Shown: positions 9,194 to 18,262 of the stretch, piece by piece
How positions within the stretch are numbered: position 1 is the first letter of the stretch
Layout of the letters: every line of letters begins with the position of its first letter
Assembly (NCBI RefSeq): GCF_034718895.1
Contig: NZ_JAYERP010000003.1
Location: 1 to 58,029 of the forward strand
Direction of reading: 5' to 3'
Source: Paenibacillus phoenicis
Lineage (GTDB): Bacteria > Bacillota > Bacilli > Paenibacillales > Paenibacillaceae
Length of the DNA: 58,029 nt
The notes under the pieces: generated by a model
The model's database searches: none
What the model was told of the DNA's origin: nothing
What the model saw: only the letters and a program-made list of their open reading frames with translations
Position numbers and translations under genes: made by a program

Positions 9194-10165
9194 TTAGTAC
9201 ACCCCTTCCTCGCCAAACTTCTTAGCCAGCTTGTTCGTCCCAATGACGAGAATCAATCCCACCATCGACTTAAATAAACCAACGGCCGTACTGTAACTAA
9301 ATTGTCCCTGCTTCACGCCTAGACGATACACATACGTATCGAAGACGTCGGCCACCTCTGAGACGGCCCCGTTCATCATGAGGAACACTTGCTCGAAGCC
9401 GACATCCATAATGTGACCCATGCGCAGAATCAGCAAAATCACAATGACCGAGCGGATGCCGGGCAGCGTAACATTCCACATTTGGCGGAACTGGCCCGCC
9501 CCATCGATTTTGGCCGCCTCGTAGAGCTGCGGATCTATGCTGGCCATCGCTGCTAAGAAGATAATCGTTCCCCACCCGGCATCCTTCCAGATGGATTGGG
9601 CGGTGAGCATGGCCCAGAAATAATTTTTACTGGTGAGAAAATCGATTTTCTCAAAGCCCAAACTCACCAACATTTGATTAACCGCTCCATCTCCCGTTGA
9701 GAACAAAATGAAGGTAATCCCTACAATAATGACCCAAGATAAGAAATGCGGCAGATAAACGATGGATTGTACAATTTTCTTATAAGCCTGCTGCCTCACT
9801 TCGTTGAGCATCAAGGAGAGTAGAATGGGCAGCGGAAAAAAGAAGATGAGCGACAACGTGTTAATTGCGAGCGTATTTCGAAACAACATAAAGAAATCAG
9901 GATTGGAGAAAAACCGCCGGAAATGCTCCAGTCCCACCCAAGGACTGGCCAACACCCCCTGATAAGGCGAATAGTTCTGAAATGAGATGATGATTCCCCA
10001 CATCGGAACGTATTTGAAGATCAGAAAGTACAGCAGGCCCGGTAGTGCCAACACATAAAGGAATTTATCCCGGATCAGGATTTTCCCAATTTGTCGCAGC
10101 CGGTGACTGCGGGCCCTGGTTACAGGCGTTGTCCGTTTTGTAATCGGTTCCAAGGAGGAAGCCAT
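9194..10165 (-). CDS. Carbohydrate ABC permease, LplB/YteP type
   Basis: This 323-residue permease is the first gene of the uptake operon. It has six membrane helices, the LplB N-terminal region (YVLALPGLLYFLIFKYVPM followed by WGIIISFQNY) and an EAA loop (IDPQLYEAAKIDGAGQFRQM). The ATG at 10165 has a very strong GGAAAGGAGAGG ribosome site; an upstream in-frame start lacks one. Transcription probably begins between 10166 and 10320, where I see no clear operator. Confidence 0.88.
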   Translation of the reverse strand: MASSLEPITKRTTPVTRARSHRLRQIGKILIRDKFLYVLALPGLLYFLIFKYVPMWGIIISFQNYSPYQGVLASPWVGLEHFRRFFSNPDFFMLFRNTLAINTLSLIFFFPLPILLSLMLNEVRQQAYKKIVQSIVYLPHFLSWVIIVGITFILFSTGDGAVNQMLVSLGFEKIDFLTSKNYFWAMLTAQSIWKDAGWGTIIFLAAMASIDPQLYEAAKIDGAGQFRQMWNVTLPGIRSVIVILLILRMGHIMDVGFEQVFLMMNGAVSEVADVFDTYVYRLGVKQGQFSYSTAVGLFKSMVGLILVIGTNKLAKKFGEEGVY

Positions 10166-10320
10166 GTTTCCCTCTCCTTTCCCTTTGATGTTCGATGTAA
10201 TCACTCTAAGATGCCCGTCAATTTCCAGCAATCGCTTATTTTTGCAGGCGGGTAGAATGAAGGAAATTCAGGATTGGCAGTACATTTCCTGGAATTGATT
10301 ATTCTTGCAGGGCGGTTGAT

Positions 10321-10349
10321 AAAAAAAAGACGCTGAAATGATCAGCGTC
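10321..10349 (-). terminator. Terminator of the helicase gene
   Basis: The arms GACGCTGA and TCAGCGTC (10329-10349) form a perfect 8-bp stem, followed on the minus strand by eight T. Confidence 0.85.
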
Positions 10350-10353
10350 TCTC

Positions 10354-10375
10354 CTGCTTAAACCTGTTTAAGCAG
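10354..10375. repeat. Perfect 10-bp inverted repeat beside the helicase terminator
   Basis: CTGCTTAAAC and GTTTAAGCAG are perfect arms separated by two bases. It lies between the helicase stop (10433) and the terminator. It lacks its own T tract, so it may be a second RNA hairpin or a protein-binding site. Confidence 0.4.
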
Positions 10376-10432
10376 ATGCTTATTTCTTAGCGGTATACTT
10401 GTGTATAGCCGGTGCGATTGGGGTGGCGATCG

Positions 10433-12631
10433 CTATGATGCACCTTCTGCTCGCTCCAACAAGCCCATTTGGAGACAGGTGGTCGTTGATAAGGCTTTTT
10501 CCCCGGTCTCAAACCGGATATGAACCCGTTCCCCGTTCACTTGAACGATCATGCCTTTTCCGAAAGCCCGATGGACAATGGATTCCCCTTCCCTTAGCTC
10601 GGCCAGATTTCGGATGGCGTTGGGGTTGTCCTGCGATAGAGCGGGCATGGGTGGCGAAGCCACGGATGAAGCCGCGGACGCTTGGGATGGAAGTTGGATG
10701 TACCTGACGGATGCCACGAACCTCGACTCCGTCACCTCTACCCCATCCCGTTTCTTGTAAGTCAGAAGCTCCAGATGCTTCTTCGCCCGGGTCATCCCCA
10801 CATAAAACAGCCGGGTCGCCTCCTCCATCATTTCCGCGTTCTCCTTATCCGCCTTAGACGGGATGATCCCCTCAACAAGATCGATCATATACACTCGCTC
10901 GAACTCCAGGCCCTTGGAGCTGTGCATTGTCGAGAAGGTGACGGCATTTTGCCCTCGCTTGGACCTTGCCGTTCGCAAGGCAGACTCCAGGTATTTTAAT
11001 CTGGCGGCAAACTCCTCCATGGTATGTAGCCCCGCCGCAATTTCCTCCAGCGTGTTCAGGATGCCGATCAGATATTCCATGCGGAACCCCTTCCACTCGC
11101 AAATCTTCTCAAGGGCTTTCTCATAGCCCAAGCGATCGCGGATCACGTGAATGGCATGCAGCGGCGGCATCCCCTTCATTTCCTGAAACGTTTCCTTGCA
11201 CATCTGCAGCTGCTTCACTTGATAATCCTTCAACGGCACCCGATTCAGCAGATTATCAAAGACCGATTCGTCATTCTGGATCTTGAGCAGCGCCGCCATC
11301 TGCTCCTTGCTGATATAACCATTAAATTTCAGATGGATTTTCTCCAGAATATCGGGACGTTTATCCGTGAACGTCATCCGCATGAAATTCAGGATATCCT
11401 CGACAACCCAATGGGAAAAGAACCGGTTATCCGCATCCTTCATATAAAAAGGAATGCCCGCACGATCAAATTCGTTCATTAAAGCGATGGATGAGGAATT
11501 ATTCCGATAAAGGATCGCCACCTCGGCAAGGTTCTCGATCTGCTGAATCTCTTTCGCCAGATATTTGGCCTGATCGCCGTAATCGTCCAAGCAGCGAATC
11601 TCAATTGGCTTATGCGGGGGATTCTCGGTGAACATCTTTTTCGGGTATCGGTCCTGATTGCGCTGGATAAACGTGTTGGCGACGTCCACGATATCCGGGG
11701 AAGAGCGGTAATTTTGCTCCATAAACAAAATCGCCGCCTCCGGATAGACTTGCTTGAAGTTCAGCAAATACGCAGGATCCGCCCCTCGCCAGCTGTACAA
11801 GCTCTGATCATCGTCGGCAACGACGCATAAGTTACGATGCTTATGCACCAGCTTCTCGATAATCGCATGCTGCACCCTGGACGTATCCTGGCTCTCATCT
11901 GTGAGGACATAATCATAACGCCCCTGATACCTGCGAAGCACCCCTTCATTCTCCGCCAGAATCCGTTCGCAAACCACCAGCATGTCGTCATAATCAAGCA
12001 GCAGCGACCGGGTGCCAGACTGCTTAAAGAGCTCGTACTCCCGCAAGATCCGTTCGGCATGGGGCACCTCTACTTTGACCTTAGACCATTGCTCGGAGGG
12101 GATCATTTTATTTTTGATAAAGCTAATATAGGTCGTCAGCTCATCTAACTGGTCATCCGTAATATTCTCTCCGGCTATCGCTTTAAAGAGATTCCGCAAT
12201 ATGATCTTCTTGTGTAGCGGGAATTGCTCCGAACCGCTGGTTTCTTGCTGGGCCGCGTCGATATCGCCTTCGATGATCTGGAACGGCGTCTGGGTCGCAC
12301 GGAAATGCTCTCGCACCACCTCGTAAGCCAGGCTATGAATCGTGGAGAAATCAACAGGCGTCAGCTCTGGGAAAAAGGCTTTAAACCGCTCCTTCATATC
12401 GTTCGCCGAAGCGCGGCTAAACGTTACCGCCTTGATCCTTCTGGGAGGAACCCCCTTCTCCTCGATCAGATACCCGATCCGCATAATGATCGTTGTGGTC
12501 TTCCCCGATCCCGGTGAAGCTAACAAAAGCAAGGGTCCCTCTGTTTGAAGGACCGCTTGCTTCTGGATTTCATTTAATTCAACACCTAATTCTTCGTTCT
12601 TGCGAAGGAAGAAGGAATTTGCTTTGTTCAT
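10433..12631 (-). CDS. UvrD/PcrA-like superfamily 1 DNA helicase
   Basis: This 732-residue ATP-dependent 3'-5' helicase shows the full set of superfamily 1A motifs: Walker A ASPGSGKTTT (near residue 38), motif II TDESQD, motif III DDDQSLYSWRGA, motif V MHSSKGLEFERVY and motif VI RLFYVGMTRAKKHLE. The C-terminal 60 residues resemble the PcrA tail that binds RNA polymerase (EGESIVHRAFGKGMIVQV). The protein probably acts in repair or in removing proteins from DNA. It is distinct from the house-keeping pcrA-ligA locus, so it is likely a paralogue. Single gene with its own terminator. Confidence 0.87.
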   Translation of the reverse strand: MNKANSFFLRKNEELGVELNEIQKQAVLQTEGPLLLLASPGSGKTTTIIMRIGYLIEEKGVPPRRIKAVTFSRASANDMKERFKAFFPELTPVDFSTIHSLAYEVVREHFRATQTPFQIIEGDIDAAQQETSGSEQFPLHKKIILRNLFKAIAGENITDDQLDELTTYISFIKNKMIPSEQWSKVKVEVPHAERILREYELFKQSGTRSLLLDYDDMLVVCERILAENEGVLRRYQGRYDYVLTDESQDTSRVQHAIIEKLVHKHRNLCVVADDDQSLYSWRGADPAYLLNFKQVYPEAAILFMEQNYRSSPDIVDVANTFIQRNQDRYPKKMFTENPPHKPIEIRCLDDYGDQAKYLAKEIQQIENLAEVAILYRNNSSSIALMNEFDRAGIPFYMKDADNRFFSHWVVEDILNFMRMTFTDKRPDILEKIHLKFNGYISKEQMAALLKIQNDESVFDNLLNRVPLKDYQVKQLQMCKETFQEMKGMPPLHAIHVIRDRLGYEKALEKICEWKGFRMEYLIGILNTLEEIAAGLHTMEEFAARLKYLESALRTARSKRGQNAVTFSTMHSSKGLEFERVYMIDLVEGIIPSKADKENAEMMEEATRLFYVGMTRAKKHLELLTYKKRDGVEVTESRFVASVRYIQLPSQASAASSVASPPMPALSQDNPNAIRNLAELREGESIVHRAFGKGMIVQVNGERVHIRFETGEKALSTTTCLQMGLLERAEGAS

Positions 12632-12786
12632 GATGACTGCCCTTTCGAATGTTCCGATTGCATTACCTACTATAACTCAATTTTGCTAGAATGACATCTC
12701 CTAGTCATCATGATTAACTTCCACTTGAGTAAAAATCAATGCATATGATATGCTGATTGGAAATATTTTCTGGGAGTGTGGAGATA

Positions 12787-13371
12787 ATGGGCACTACAAA
12801 TATGGATCCAATATTAATAGAGTTCCCTGAAAGCTTCGAAAGTGAGCGCTTATTGATCCGTGCGCCATTATGGGGAGATGGAGCGGCCATAAATGAGGCT
12901 GTTAAAGAGAGTATTGAGCAATTACGGCCGTGGATGCCCTGGGCACAAAGCATCTCAACGATCGAACAATCCGAGGCAGACATACGACGAGCCCGATTGC
13001 ACTTCCTAGAACGTAAAGATCTGAGGCTTATTCTAGTACATAAGAATACAGGTCAAATCGTTGGCAGCAGTGGTCTCCATCGAATCGATTGGCAGGCACG
13101 TAAATTTGAAATTGGATATTGGGTGCGTACCTCTTTTGAAAGACAAGGTTACGTAACCGAAGCCGTAAATGCCATTACGCGTTTTTCCTTAGAAGAGCTG
13201 CAAGCCAATCGTATTGAGATCAGATGTGACTCACGTAATACACGGAGTGCAAGAGTAGCCGAACGCTTGGGCTTTAGATTGGAAGGAATTCTACGTAACG
13301 ATGCATGTGCGGTTGATGGTTCGCTAAGGGATACCATGGTATTTTCGAAGGTTCGCGGGGGTGAGTTTTAG
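12787..13371 (+). CDS. GNAT N-acetyltransferase, RimJ/RimL type
   Basis: This 194-residue protein has the GNAT acetyl-CoA fold. The acceptor strand is FEIGYWVRTSFERQGYVTEA (about residues 104-123), with the pyrophosphate-binding loop at the Arg/Gln-Gly turn; later strands include RIEIRCDSRNTRSARVAERLGF. Relatives acetylate ribosomal-protein N-termini or small molecules; the substrate cannot be read from the sequence. The ATG at 12787 follows GGGAGTGTGGAG; an in-frame ATG 30 bases earlier lacks a site. Convergent with the efflux gene. Confidence 0.85.
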   Translation: MGTTNMDPILIEFPESFESERLLIRAPLWGDGAAINEAVKESIEQLRPWMPWAQSISTIEQSEADIRRARLHFLERKDLRLILVHKNTGQIVGSSGLHRIDWQARKFEIGYWVRTSFERQGYVTEAVNAITRFSLEELQANRIEIRCDSRNTRSARVAERLGFRLEGILRNDACAVDGSLRDTMVFSKVRGGEF

Positions 13372-13390
13372 ACTATCAGCTGTTTGAAAT

Positions 13391-13427
13391 AAAGAAGACA
13401 CCCGGAAGAATTCCGAGTGTCTTCTTG
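13391..13427. terminator. Bidirectional terminator between convergent genes
   Basis: AAGAAGACAC-CGGAA and TTCCG-GTGTCTTCTT form a long stem flanked by A and T runs. It serves the acetyltransferase (plus) and the efflux pump (minus). Confidence 0.85.
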
Positions 13428-13430
13428 AGT

Positions 13431-14852
13431 TTAGGCTCTTTTCTTATGAGGCAAGAAGAAAATAAACACAAGCGATACAATCGTGAAGCCCACTGACCAC
13501 ATAAAGGTATGGTTAAAAGCTGTATTCAGCGTTGAGATATCGTGAACGGATTGGGCGTTAATTTGATTCTGTAAGATGACGGCAAAAACAGAAGCTCCAA
13601 ACGCACCCCCAATTTGTTGGAGGATCCGGGTCGCGCTGCTGGCATGCGGAATCAATTCCTTAGATAATCCCTCATAGGCGGTTGCCATGATGGGGAGCAT
13701 CAGGCCCCCAAGTCCTCCGCCGCGGACAATCAGGGAGATCGCCAGCAGAACCTCGCTGGTATCGGCTGCCCCCAAGGCAAAGGGAAGGGTTCCGAGCAGC
13801 GTCAGAATGGTACCACCGAGAACCACCCATCGGGAGCCGATGGTATCCGTCAGTTTCCCTGCCAAGGAGCGGGTCATTAACATCCCGACGCCTTGAGGAA
13901 TCAATAGTAACCCTGAAGCAAGCACGCTCTGACCACGAACCTGTTGATAGTAGAGCGGCAATAACAACATGCCTGCATAGGAAGAGAGTCCTGAAATAAA
14001 CAACAGACAAGAGGACGCTGAAAAAGTTTTGCTCTTAAATATTCGCAGGTCGACGATCGGGTGATCCGATTTCTTTAGCCCATACCAGCAGAAGACGATC
14101 ATAAACAGCAGTCCAATCGCGATCGGGACAAGGACAAGACTTTTGAAGAAACCATGCTCCGAGCTGACTTTGGTGAGTCCATAAATCATGAGCACGAGAG
14201 CCGGAGACAACAAAATTAAACCTAAGAGGTCTAGCTTCTGCGGATGATTTGCGACATCATCTTTGGGCAGCCCCCTTACAGATAAGAGCAGCGCGATCAA
14301 GCACACCGGAAGATTGACATAGAAAATCCAACGCCAATCTAGATTATGGATAATCACCCCGCCTAATACGGGGCCAAGAATTGGACCGATCAGAACCGGC
14401 AAACCTACAATCGCCATGATCCGGCCTAAGTTCGCTCCGCCCGCTGCGCGTACAATCATCGTCTGCATGATGGGCATCATCAAACCGCCGCCCAAGCCTT
14501 GAATCACTCGAAAAGCGATGAGACTTCCCACATTCCAAGACAAGCCGCATAATACAGAACCGACTAAAAATAAACTTAAAGCCAATATCCACATGTTTTG
14601 ACCGCCATAACGATCGACCAACCAGCCGGAAATCGGAATCACCAGGCTAATGGCGAGCAAATAACTCGTCATCACCCACTGGATCGATGTAACCGGAGCA
14701 TGCAGTACAGTGCCAAGGGTATCGATGGCGACGTTCATTATGGTAGTATCGAATAAAGGGGCAAGCATCCCAACCAGCAGAATCCATGCCACTTTCATCA
14801 CAGCTGGATCTATTTTCGATTGAGCTGCTGCAAGTTCGCCTGGTTTACTCAT
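13431..14852 (-). CDS. MFS drug efflux pump, DHA2 (EmrB/QacA) family
   Basis: This 473-residue transporter has about 14 membrane helices and the DHA2 motifs: TSIQWVMTSYLLAISLVIP and GWLVDRYGGQNM (loop 2-3), GGGLMMPIMQTMIV, and PVLGGVIIHNLDWRWIFYVN (antiporter motif C region). Such pumps export toxic hydrophobic compounds using the proton gradient. The ATG at 14852 with GAGGAGTGG is preferred over a GTG three codons earlier. Divergent from a TetR gene, whose product likely represses it through the shared inverted repeat. Confidence 0.88.
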   Translation of the reverse strand: MSKPGELAAAQSKIDPAVMKVAWILLVGMLAPLFDTTIMNVAIDTLGTVLHAPVTSIQWVMTSYLLAISLVIPISGWLVDRYGGQNMWILALSLFLVGSVLCGLSWNVGSLIAFRVIQGLGGGLMMPIMQTMIVRAAGGANLGRIMAIVGLPVLIGPILGPVLGGVIIHNLDWRWIFYVNLPVCLIALLLSVRGLPKDDVANHPQKLDLLGLILLSPALVLMIYGLTKVSSEHGFFKSLVLVPIAIGLLFMIVFCWYGLKKSDHPIVDLRIFKSKTFSASSCLLFISGLSSYAGMLLLPLYYQQVRGQSVLASGLLLIPQGVGMLMTRSLAGKLTDTIGSRWVVLGGTILTLLGTLPFALGAADTSEVLLAISLIVRGGGLGGLMLPIMATAYEGLSKELIPHASSATRILQQIGGAFGASVFAVILQNQINAQSVHDISTLNTAFNHTFMWSVGFTIVSLVFIFFLPHKKRA

Positions 14853-14885
14853 GTGTACCACTCCTCATCTATTTAGAAACCGAAA

Positions 14886-14931
14886 GTTTCTTATTTGAGT
14901 TTATAATATAACAAACAAATAAGAAACTCAA
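14886..14931. promoter_or_regulatory. TetR operator and efflux-pump promoter
   Basis: A perfect 12-bp inverted repeat (GTTTCTTATTTG at 14886-14897, CAAATAAGAAAC at 14916-14927) sits between the divergent pump and TetR genes. It overlaps a minus-strand promoter: TTGAGT at 14926-14931, a 17-base spacer, and TATTAT at 14903-14908. A bound TetR dimer would block pump transcription. Confidence 0.72.
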
Positions 14932-14954
14932 CGTATTTTATTGGAGGTTCGTTT

Positions 14955-15533
14955 ATGAATAAAATTAATGAAGGCGAAGGAACGACGAGAAGACGAGGAT
15001 CTGAATTGGAGGCGGCCATAATTCAAGCCGCGTGGGAAGAATTGATGGAGGTTGGTTTTCATAACCTTACGATTGAAGGAGTTGCCGCTCGTGCTCAAAC
15101 CAGCAAGCCTGTCATTTATCGGCGTTGGCCGAATCGGGAAGAGCTTGTCCTGGCAGCCATCCTAAATCATCTGCCGGCGGTTTCGGAGAAACTCCCGGAT
15201 ACCGGGAAACTGCGCAGCGATGTGCTCCTCTTGCTCAATCAGTTAAATGAGATTCTGCATCAAATTGGGCCCAAAACGATTCATGGCCTCATGTCCGTAT
15301 TATCTGGCATCCCCTTCTCCGATATTCTCAATTTCCGAAGAACCAACGCCATGACGATCCTTTTGAACCGAGCGGCAGAGAGAGGGGAAATCCGTCCTGA
15401 GAAAATTACGCCGCGCATTACAAGGCTGCCTGTAGATCTCGTGAGACATGAGTGGTTGATTACTTTAGAACCCGTCTCCATGGCGACCATGGAGGAGATC
15501 GTGGATGAGATTTTTTTGCCGCTGCTGAAATGA
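14955..15533 (+). CDS. TetR-family repressor, divergent to the efflux pump
   Basis: This 192-residue protein has an N-terminal TetR DNA-binding domain: AAIIQAAWEELMEVGFHNLTI, then the helix-turn-helix GVAARAQTSKPVIYRRWPNRE (about residues 46-66). The C-terminal part is a TetR_C ligand-binding helical domain. The start has GGAGG eight bases upstream. It most likely senses a drug-like ligand and controls the divergent pump and itself. Confidence 0.88.
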   Translation: MNKINEGEGTTRRRGSELEAAIIQAAWEELMEVGFHNLTIEGVAARAQTSKPVIYRRWPNREELVLAAILNHLPAVSEKLPDTGKLRSDVLLLLNQLNEILHQIGPKTIHGLMSVLSGIPFSDILNFRRTNAMTILLNRAAERGEIRPEKITPRITRLPVDLVRHEWLITLEPVSMATMEEIVDEIFLPLLK

Positions 15534-15549
15534 GAAGTGAACAGACGAA

Positions 15550-15590
15550 GACGCCCCTTCACCCTGAAATTGAGAGTGATGTGGGGCGTC
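15550..15590 (+). terminator. Terminator of the TetR gene
   Basis: GACGCCCC (15550-15557) pairs with GGGGCGTC (15583-15590), followed by ATTTTAT on the plus strand. Confidence 0.75.
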
Positions 15591-15593
15591 ATT

Positions 15594-15786
15594 TTATGGT
15601 CCCTTAGATTGGAGATCTATACCAAGAGTCAGCCGAATCGTAAATACCGAGCCTACTCCAAGTTCGCTGTCTACCTCAACTGTCCCCTCGCACAGATCGA
15701 TAATGCGCTTGACAATGGTTAGTCCCAATCCGGTCCCCGTCATGGAACGGGAGGGATCGCCTTGGTAAAATTTATCAAACATGCGC
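15594..15786 (-). pseudogene. C-terminal remnant of a sensor histidine kinase
   Basis: The minus frame encodes the last 60 or so residues of a HATPase domain: MFDKFYQGDPSRSMTGTGLGL (F and G2 boxes), then IVKRIIDLCEGTVEVDS and a C-terminal beta strand. The dimerisation/phosphoacceptor domain and all upstream parts are missing. Similarity stops abruptly near 15786, where a different coding-like fragment on the opposite strand begins, so this looks like a deletion or rearrangement junction. Confidence 0.72.
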
Positions 15787-15787
15787 C

Positions 15788-15943
15788 GCATCCGTGGTGG
15801 AAAATCTGGAGATCGCACGAATAACGCACCGGATCTCCGACCGAGGAGCCGTTGACCGTGTCATTCAGAAGCTCGATCTGTGGGTGGACGAGAGATTGAC
15901 GCCATTCGGCACATTCTTTCAGAGCATGGGTGTTCTACCATAA
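15788..15943 (+). pseudogene. C-terminal scrap of an unidentified gene
   Basis: An open plus frame of about 51 codons ends at a TAA (15941-15943). Its text is protein-like, with segments SVVENLEIARI, RGAVDRVIQKLDLWVDERL and TPFGTFFQSMGVLP. It has no start or ribosome site and abuts the histidine-kinase remnant. Family not recognised. Confidence 0.35.
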
Positions 15944-15970
15944 TTGACCTGTTTTTGCTTTAGGCTCACT

Positions 15971-16945
15971 CTAGTCACTGACCGTCTGCTCAGCAAACTC
16001 ATCTAGCATCTTCCGCACTTCATCGGTTGACGTTGTGCTCATCAACTGATTTCTTAATTCACTTGCCCCGCGGAACCCTTTGACATAAACCTTGAAAAAA
16101 CGTTGCAGCGCCTTGAACGGACGCGCCTCCAATTGTTCAGAATACTGATCATGGAGATCCAAATGCAGTCTTAACAGATCAAGATATTCGGTAGTGCTAT
16201 GCTCTCTCGGCTCTTTTTCAAAGGCAAATGGGTTCTTAAAAATCCCTCTTCCAATCATGATCCCATCCACCCCATACTGTTCTGCCAGCTTCAAACCGGT
16301 TTGCCGGTCCGGAATGTCTCCATTAATCGTAAGCAGGGTCTGTGGTGCCACTTGATCTCGAAGCGCCTTAATTTCCGGAATCAATTCCCAGTGGGCCGCA
16401 ACTTGGCTCATTTCTTCTCGGGTGCGCAGGTGGATCGACAGATTCACAATGTCTTGCTTCAAAATATGGGTCAACCAATCCCGCCATTCCTCCACCTCGT
16501 TGAAACCAAGTCTCGTCTTCACGCTTACAGGCAATCCCCCGGCCTTGGCGGCTTGGATCACTTCGGCGGCAACCGTAGGACGGAGAATTAAGCCACTCCC
16601 CATCCCATTGGTGGCCACATTCGGAACCGGGCACCCCATATTGATATCGATCCCCTGGAATCCTTGCTTCGCCATACCGATACTCATCTTTGCAAAATAC
16701 TCCGGCTTATCGCCCCATATATGCGCCACGATCGGTTGTTCATCTTCGGTAAAGAGCAGACGCCCGCGTACGCTATGATTCCCCTCCGGGTGACAATAGC
16801 TCTCCGTATTGGCAAACTCCGTGAAGAAGACGTCCGGTCTGCCTGCTTGACTCACGACATGACGAAACACCACATGCGTCACATCTTCCATTGGTGCAAG
16901 TATAAAAAAAGGCCGCGGTAAATCACGCCAAAAATTTCGGTTCAC
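15971..16945 (-). CDS. dus: tRNA-dihydrouridine synthase
   Basis: This 324-residue FMN enzyme reduces uridine to dihydrouridine in tRNA. Dus signatures are present: [16 protein letters not shown] at the N-terminus, [19 protein letters not shown] with the catalytic Cys (near residue 105), SVKTRLGF, and the FMN phosphate-binding region TINGDIP...[17 protein letters not shown]. The start is GTG with GAGG upstream. Length and layout match the DusA/DusC-like branch rather than the dusB gene next to folate genes, so it may be a second Dus of this organism. Confidence 0.88.
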   Translation of the reverse strand: MNRNFWRDLPRPFFILAPMEDVTHVVFRHVVSQAGRPDVFFTEFANTESYCHPEGNHSVRGRLLFTEDEQPIVAHIWGDKPEYFAKMSIGMAKQGFQGIDINMGCPVPNVATNGMGSGLILRPTVAAEVIQAAKAGGLPVSVKTRLGFNEVEEWRDWLTHILKQDIVNLSIHLRTREEMSQVAAHWELIPEIKALRDQVAPQTLLTINGDIPDRQTGLKLAEQYGVDGIMIGRGIFKNPFAFEKEPREHSTTEYLDLLRLHLDLHDQYSEQLEARPFKALQRFFKVYVKGFRGASELRNQLMSTTSTDEVRKMLDEFAEQTVSD

Positions 16946-17015
16946 TTCAACCTCAAATCCTCTCGTTATAATACCTTATCTATTATATAATCATCCCCAC
17001 TTTCTTCAAATGGTC

Positions 17016-17132
17016 ATGCATGCAAGCTCCGGGAAAAGTAGCAGGATCGAAGCTGGGTTAGCGTTGAAGGAGAAAGAAGTCGCCCTCAGGCATGATGACG
17101 GCCAGGTGCAGAAGCCTTGGAAGCGGCTATAG
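17016..17132 (+). pseudogene. Short coding-like fragment, unidentified
   Basis: A 38-codon plus frame reads like the end of a hydrophilic protein (SRIEAGLALKEKEVAL, HDDGQVQKPWKRL). No ribosome site precedes its ATG. It may be a gene scrap. Confidence 0.25.
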
Positions 17133-17141
17133 GTAATTAAA

Positions 17142-17190
17142 AAAACAAAAACAAGACCCACCCAAACCAGACGTTTAGGTGGATCTTGTT
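17142..17190 (-). terminator. Terminator of the secreted lysozyme-like gene
   Basis: AACAAGA-CCACC and GGTGG-TCTTGTT arms (17150-17190) are followed on the minus strand by TTTGTTTTTTT. Confidence 0.85.
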
Positions 17191-17202
17191 ATCCTCTACG
17201 CC

Positions 17203-17952
17203 TTAGTATCTGCCGCCATAGCTCTTATACTGAGCGTAAACGGTATTTGCATATTGGTCGGCCAGAATCGGGCGGCCATAGGAATCCGTAGCACCCGGAT
17301 ACCAATAATCTCCCCCGTTATAGTGCAATAAGCCGTTATAGATGCTGCCGAATCGAACAATCTTCTCATTCAAAATCAGTGCACCCATATATACCTGATC
17401 CTGCTCACTGTTGTGATTATAGGCATGGCCATATTTCGCACTAAATTGAGATAAATACGCATTCCGCGTGTTGGGTTCAACCTGCATCAATCCGTCGCCG
17501 GCTGAGGGACTGCCCGATAAACCATCTCCAAAGTAGCTTTCCTTCTTGATCACGGCGCTTAACAATAAAGCAAAATCTCCGCCTTTGCCATAGGCATTAT
17601 CCGCATTCATCACATAGGTCCAGATGCGGCTCGGAACTTCCGCTGGTTTCGTTACTGTGGAAGGCGGGGTTGTTGGTGGTGGGGTTGGTGTAGTTCCACC
17701 GCCGCCGCCGCTTAACGACCATAAAGCAGGAACAACCGGGGGTTCCCAACCGACGAGGGAAGTATGCGCTTGAATACAAGTATAAGTACTTCCGTTATAA
17801 GTTACGGTATCGTTGACTGCATAGGAAGTATTTGGAGCCCATGCTCCTCTGGAGGCTGCACTCGCTGGAAGAACTGCGAAAAATGTAGATAGGAATACGG
17901 CTAAAGCGACCATAAGTGATGCGGCTTTAATAGAGACCTTTCTACTAATCAT
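17203..17952 (-). CDS. Secreted CBM5/12 plus lysozyme-like domain protein
   Basis: This 249-residue exported protein has a signal peptide (residues 1-33, cleavage after ASA) and a chitin/cellulose-binding CBM5/12 module (GAWAPNTSYAVNDTVTYNGS to about residue 80, with Trp at both ends). A Gly/Thr/Pro linker follows, then a lysozyme-like domain of about 145 residues (KKESYFGDGLSGSPSAGDGL with a Glu in the catalytic position; LMQVEPNTRNAYL; LHYNGGDYWYPG). It resembles the transglycosylase/chitosanase fold and probably hydrolyses chitin-like or cell-wall glycans. The ATG at 17952 follows AGGAGGT; the longer frame has no site. Confidence 0.78.
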   Translation of the reverse strand: MISRKVSIKAASLMVALAVFLSTFFAVLPASAASRGAWAPNTSYAVNDTVTYNGSTYTCIQAHTSLVGWEPPVVPALWSLSGGGGGTTPTPPPTTPPSTVTKPAEVPSRIWTYVMNADNAYGKGGDFALLLSAVIKKESYFGDGLSGSPSAGDGLMQVEPNTRNAYLSQFSAKYGHAYNHNSEQDQVYMGALILNEKIVRFGSIYNGLLHYNGGDYWYPGATDSYGRPILADQYANTVYAQYKSYGGRY

Positions 17953-18009
17953 TTGAATACCTCCTAGTATAAATAATTTGCGACTCACTCCGGATATGAG
18001 CCACAAAAT

Positions 18010-18023
18010 TGTAATCGCTTTCT
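18010..18023. promoter_or_regulatory. Possible cre box upstream of the secreted CBM protein
   Basis: TGTAATCGCTTTCT matches the degenerate cre consensus TGWNANCGNTNWCA at 13 of 14 positions, about 60 bases upstream of the start at 17952. Glucose repression of a chitin-active secreted protein would be reasonable. Confidence 0.35.
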
Positions 18024-18262
18024 ATTCTATATTTTCATATATTGTTAAATAAAAGAAATATATTACATTTTGATCATACAAAAATATGAAAATAATTCCA
18101 ATGGTGCTTAAGTCCTAAATAAATCTTCCGACTACCTGGACGCCCCCAAACCTTATTTTTTTCTCAACGGGTAGTTGAATCTGAGAAAAATTCAAATAGG
18201 AGGTTATTGTTCATTCCGGGCGGCGCCCCTACAATGGGGTACATGAAGGAGCGTGAGATAAC

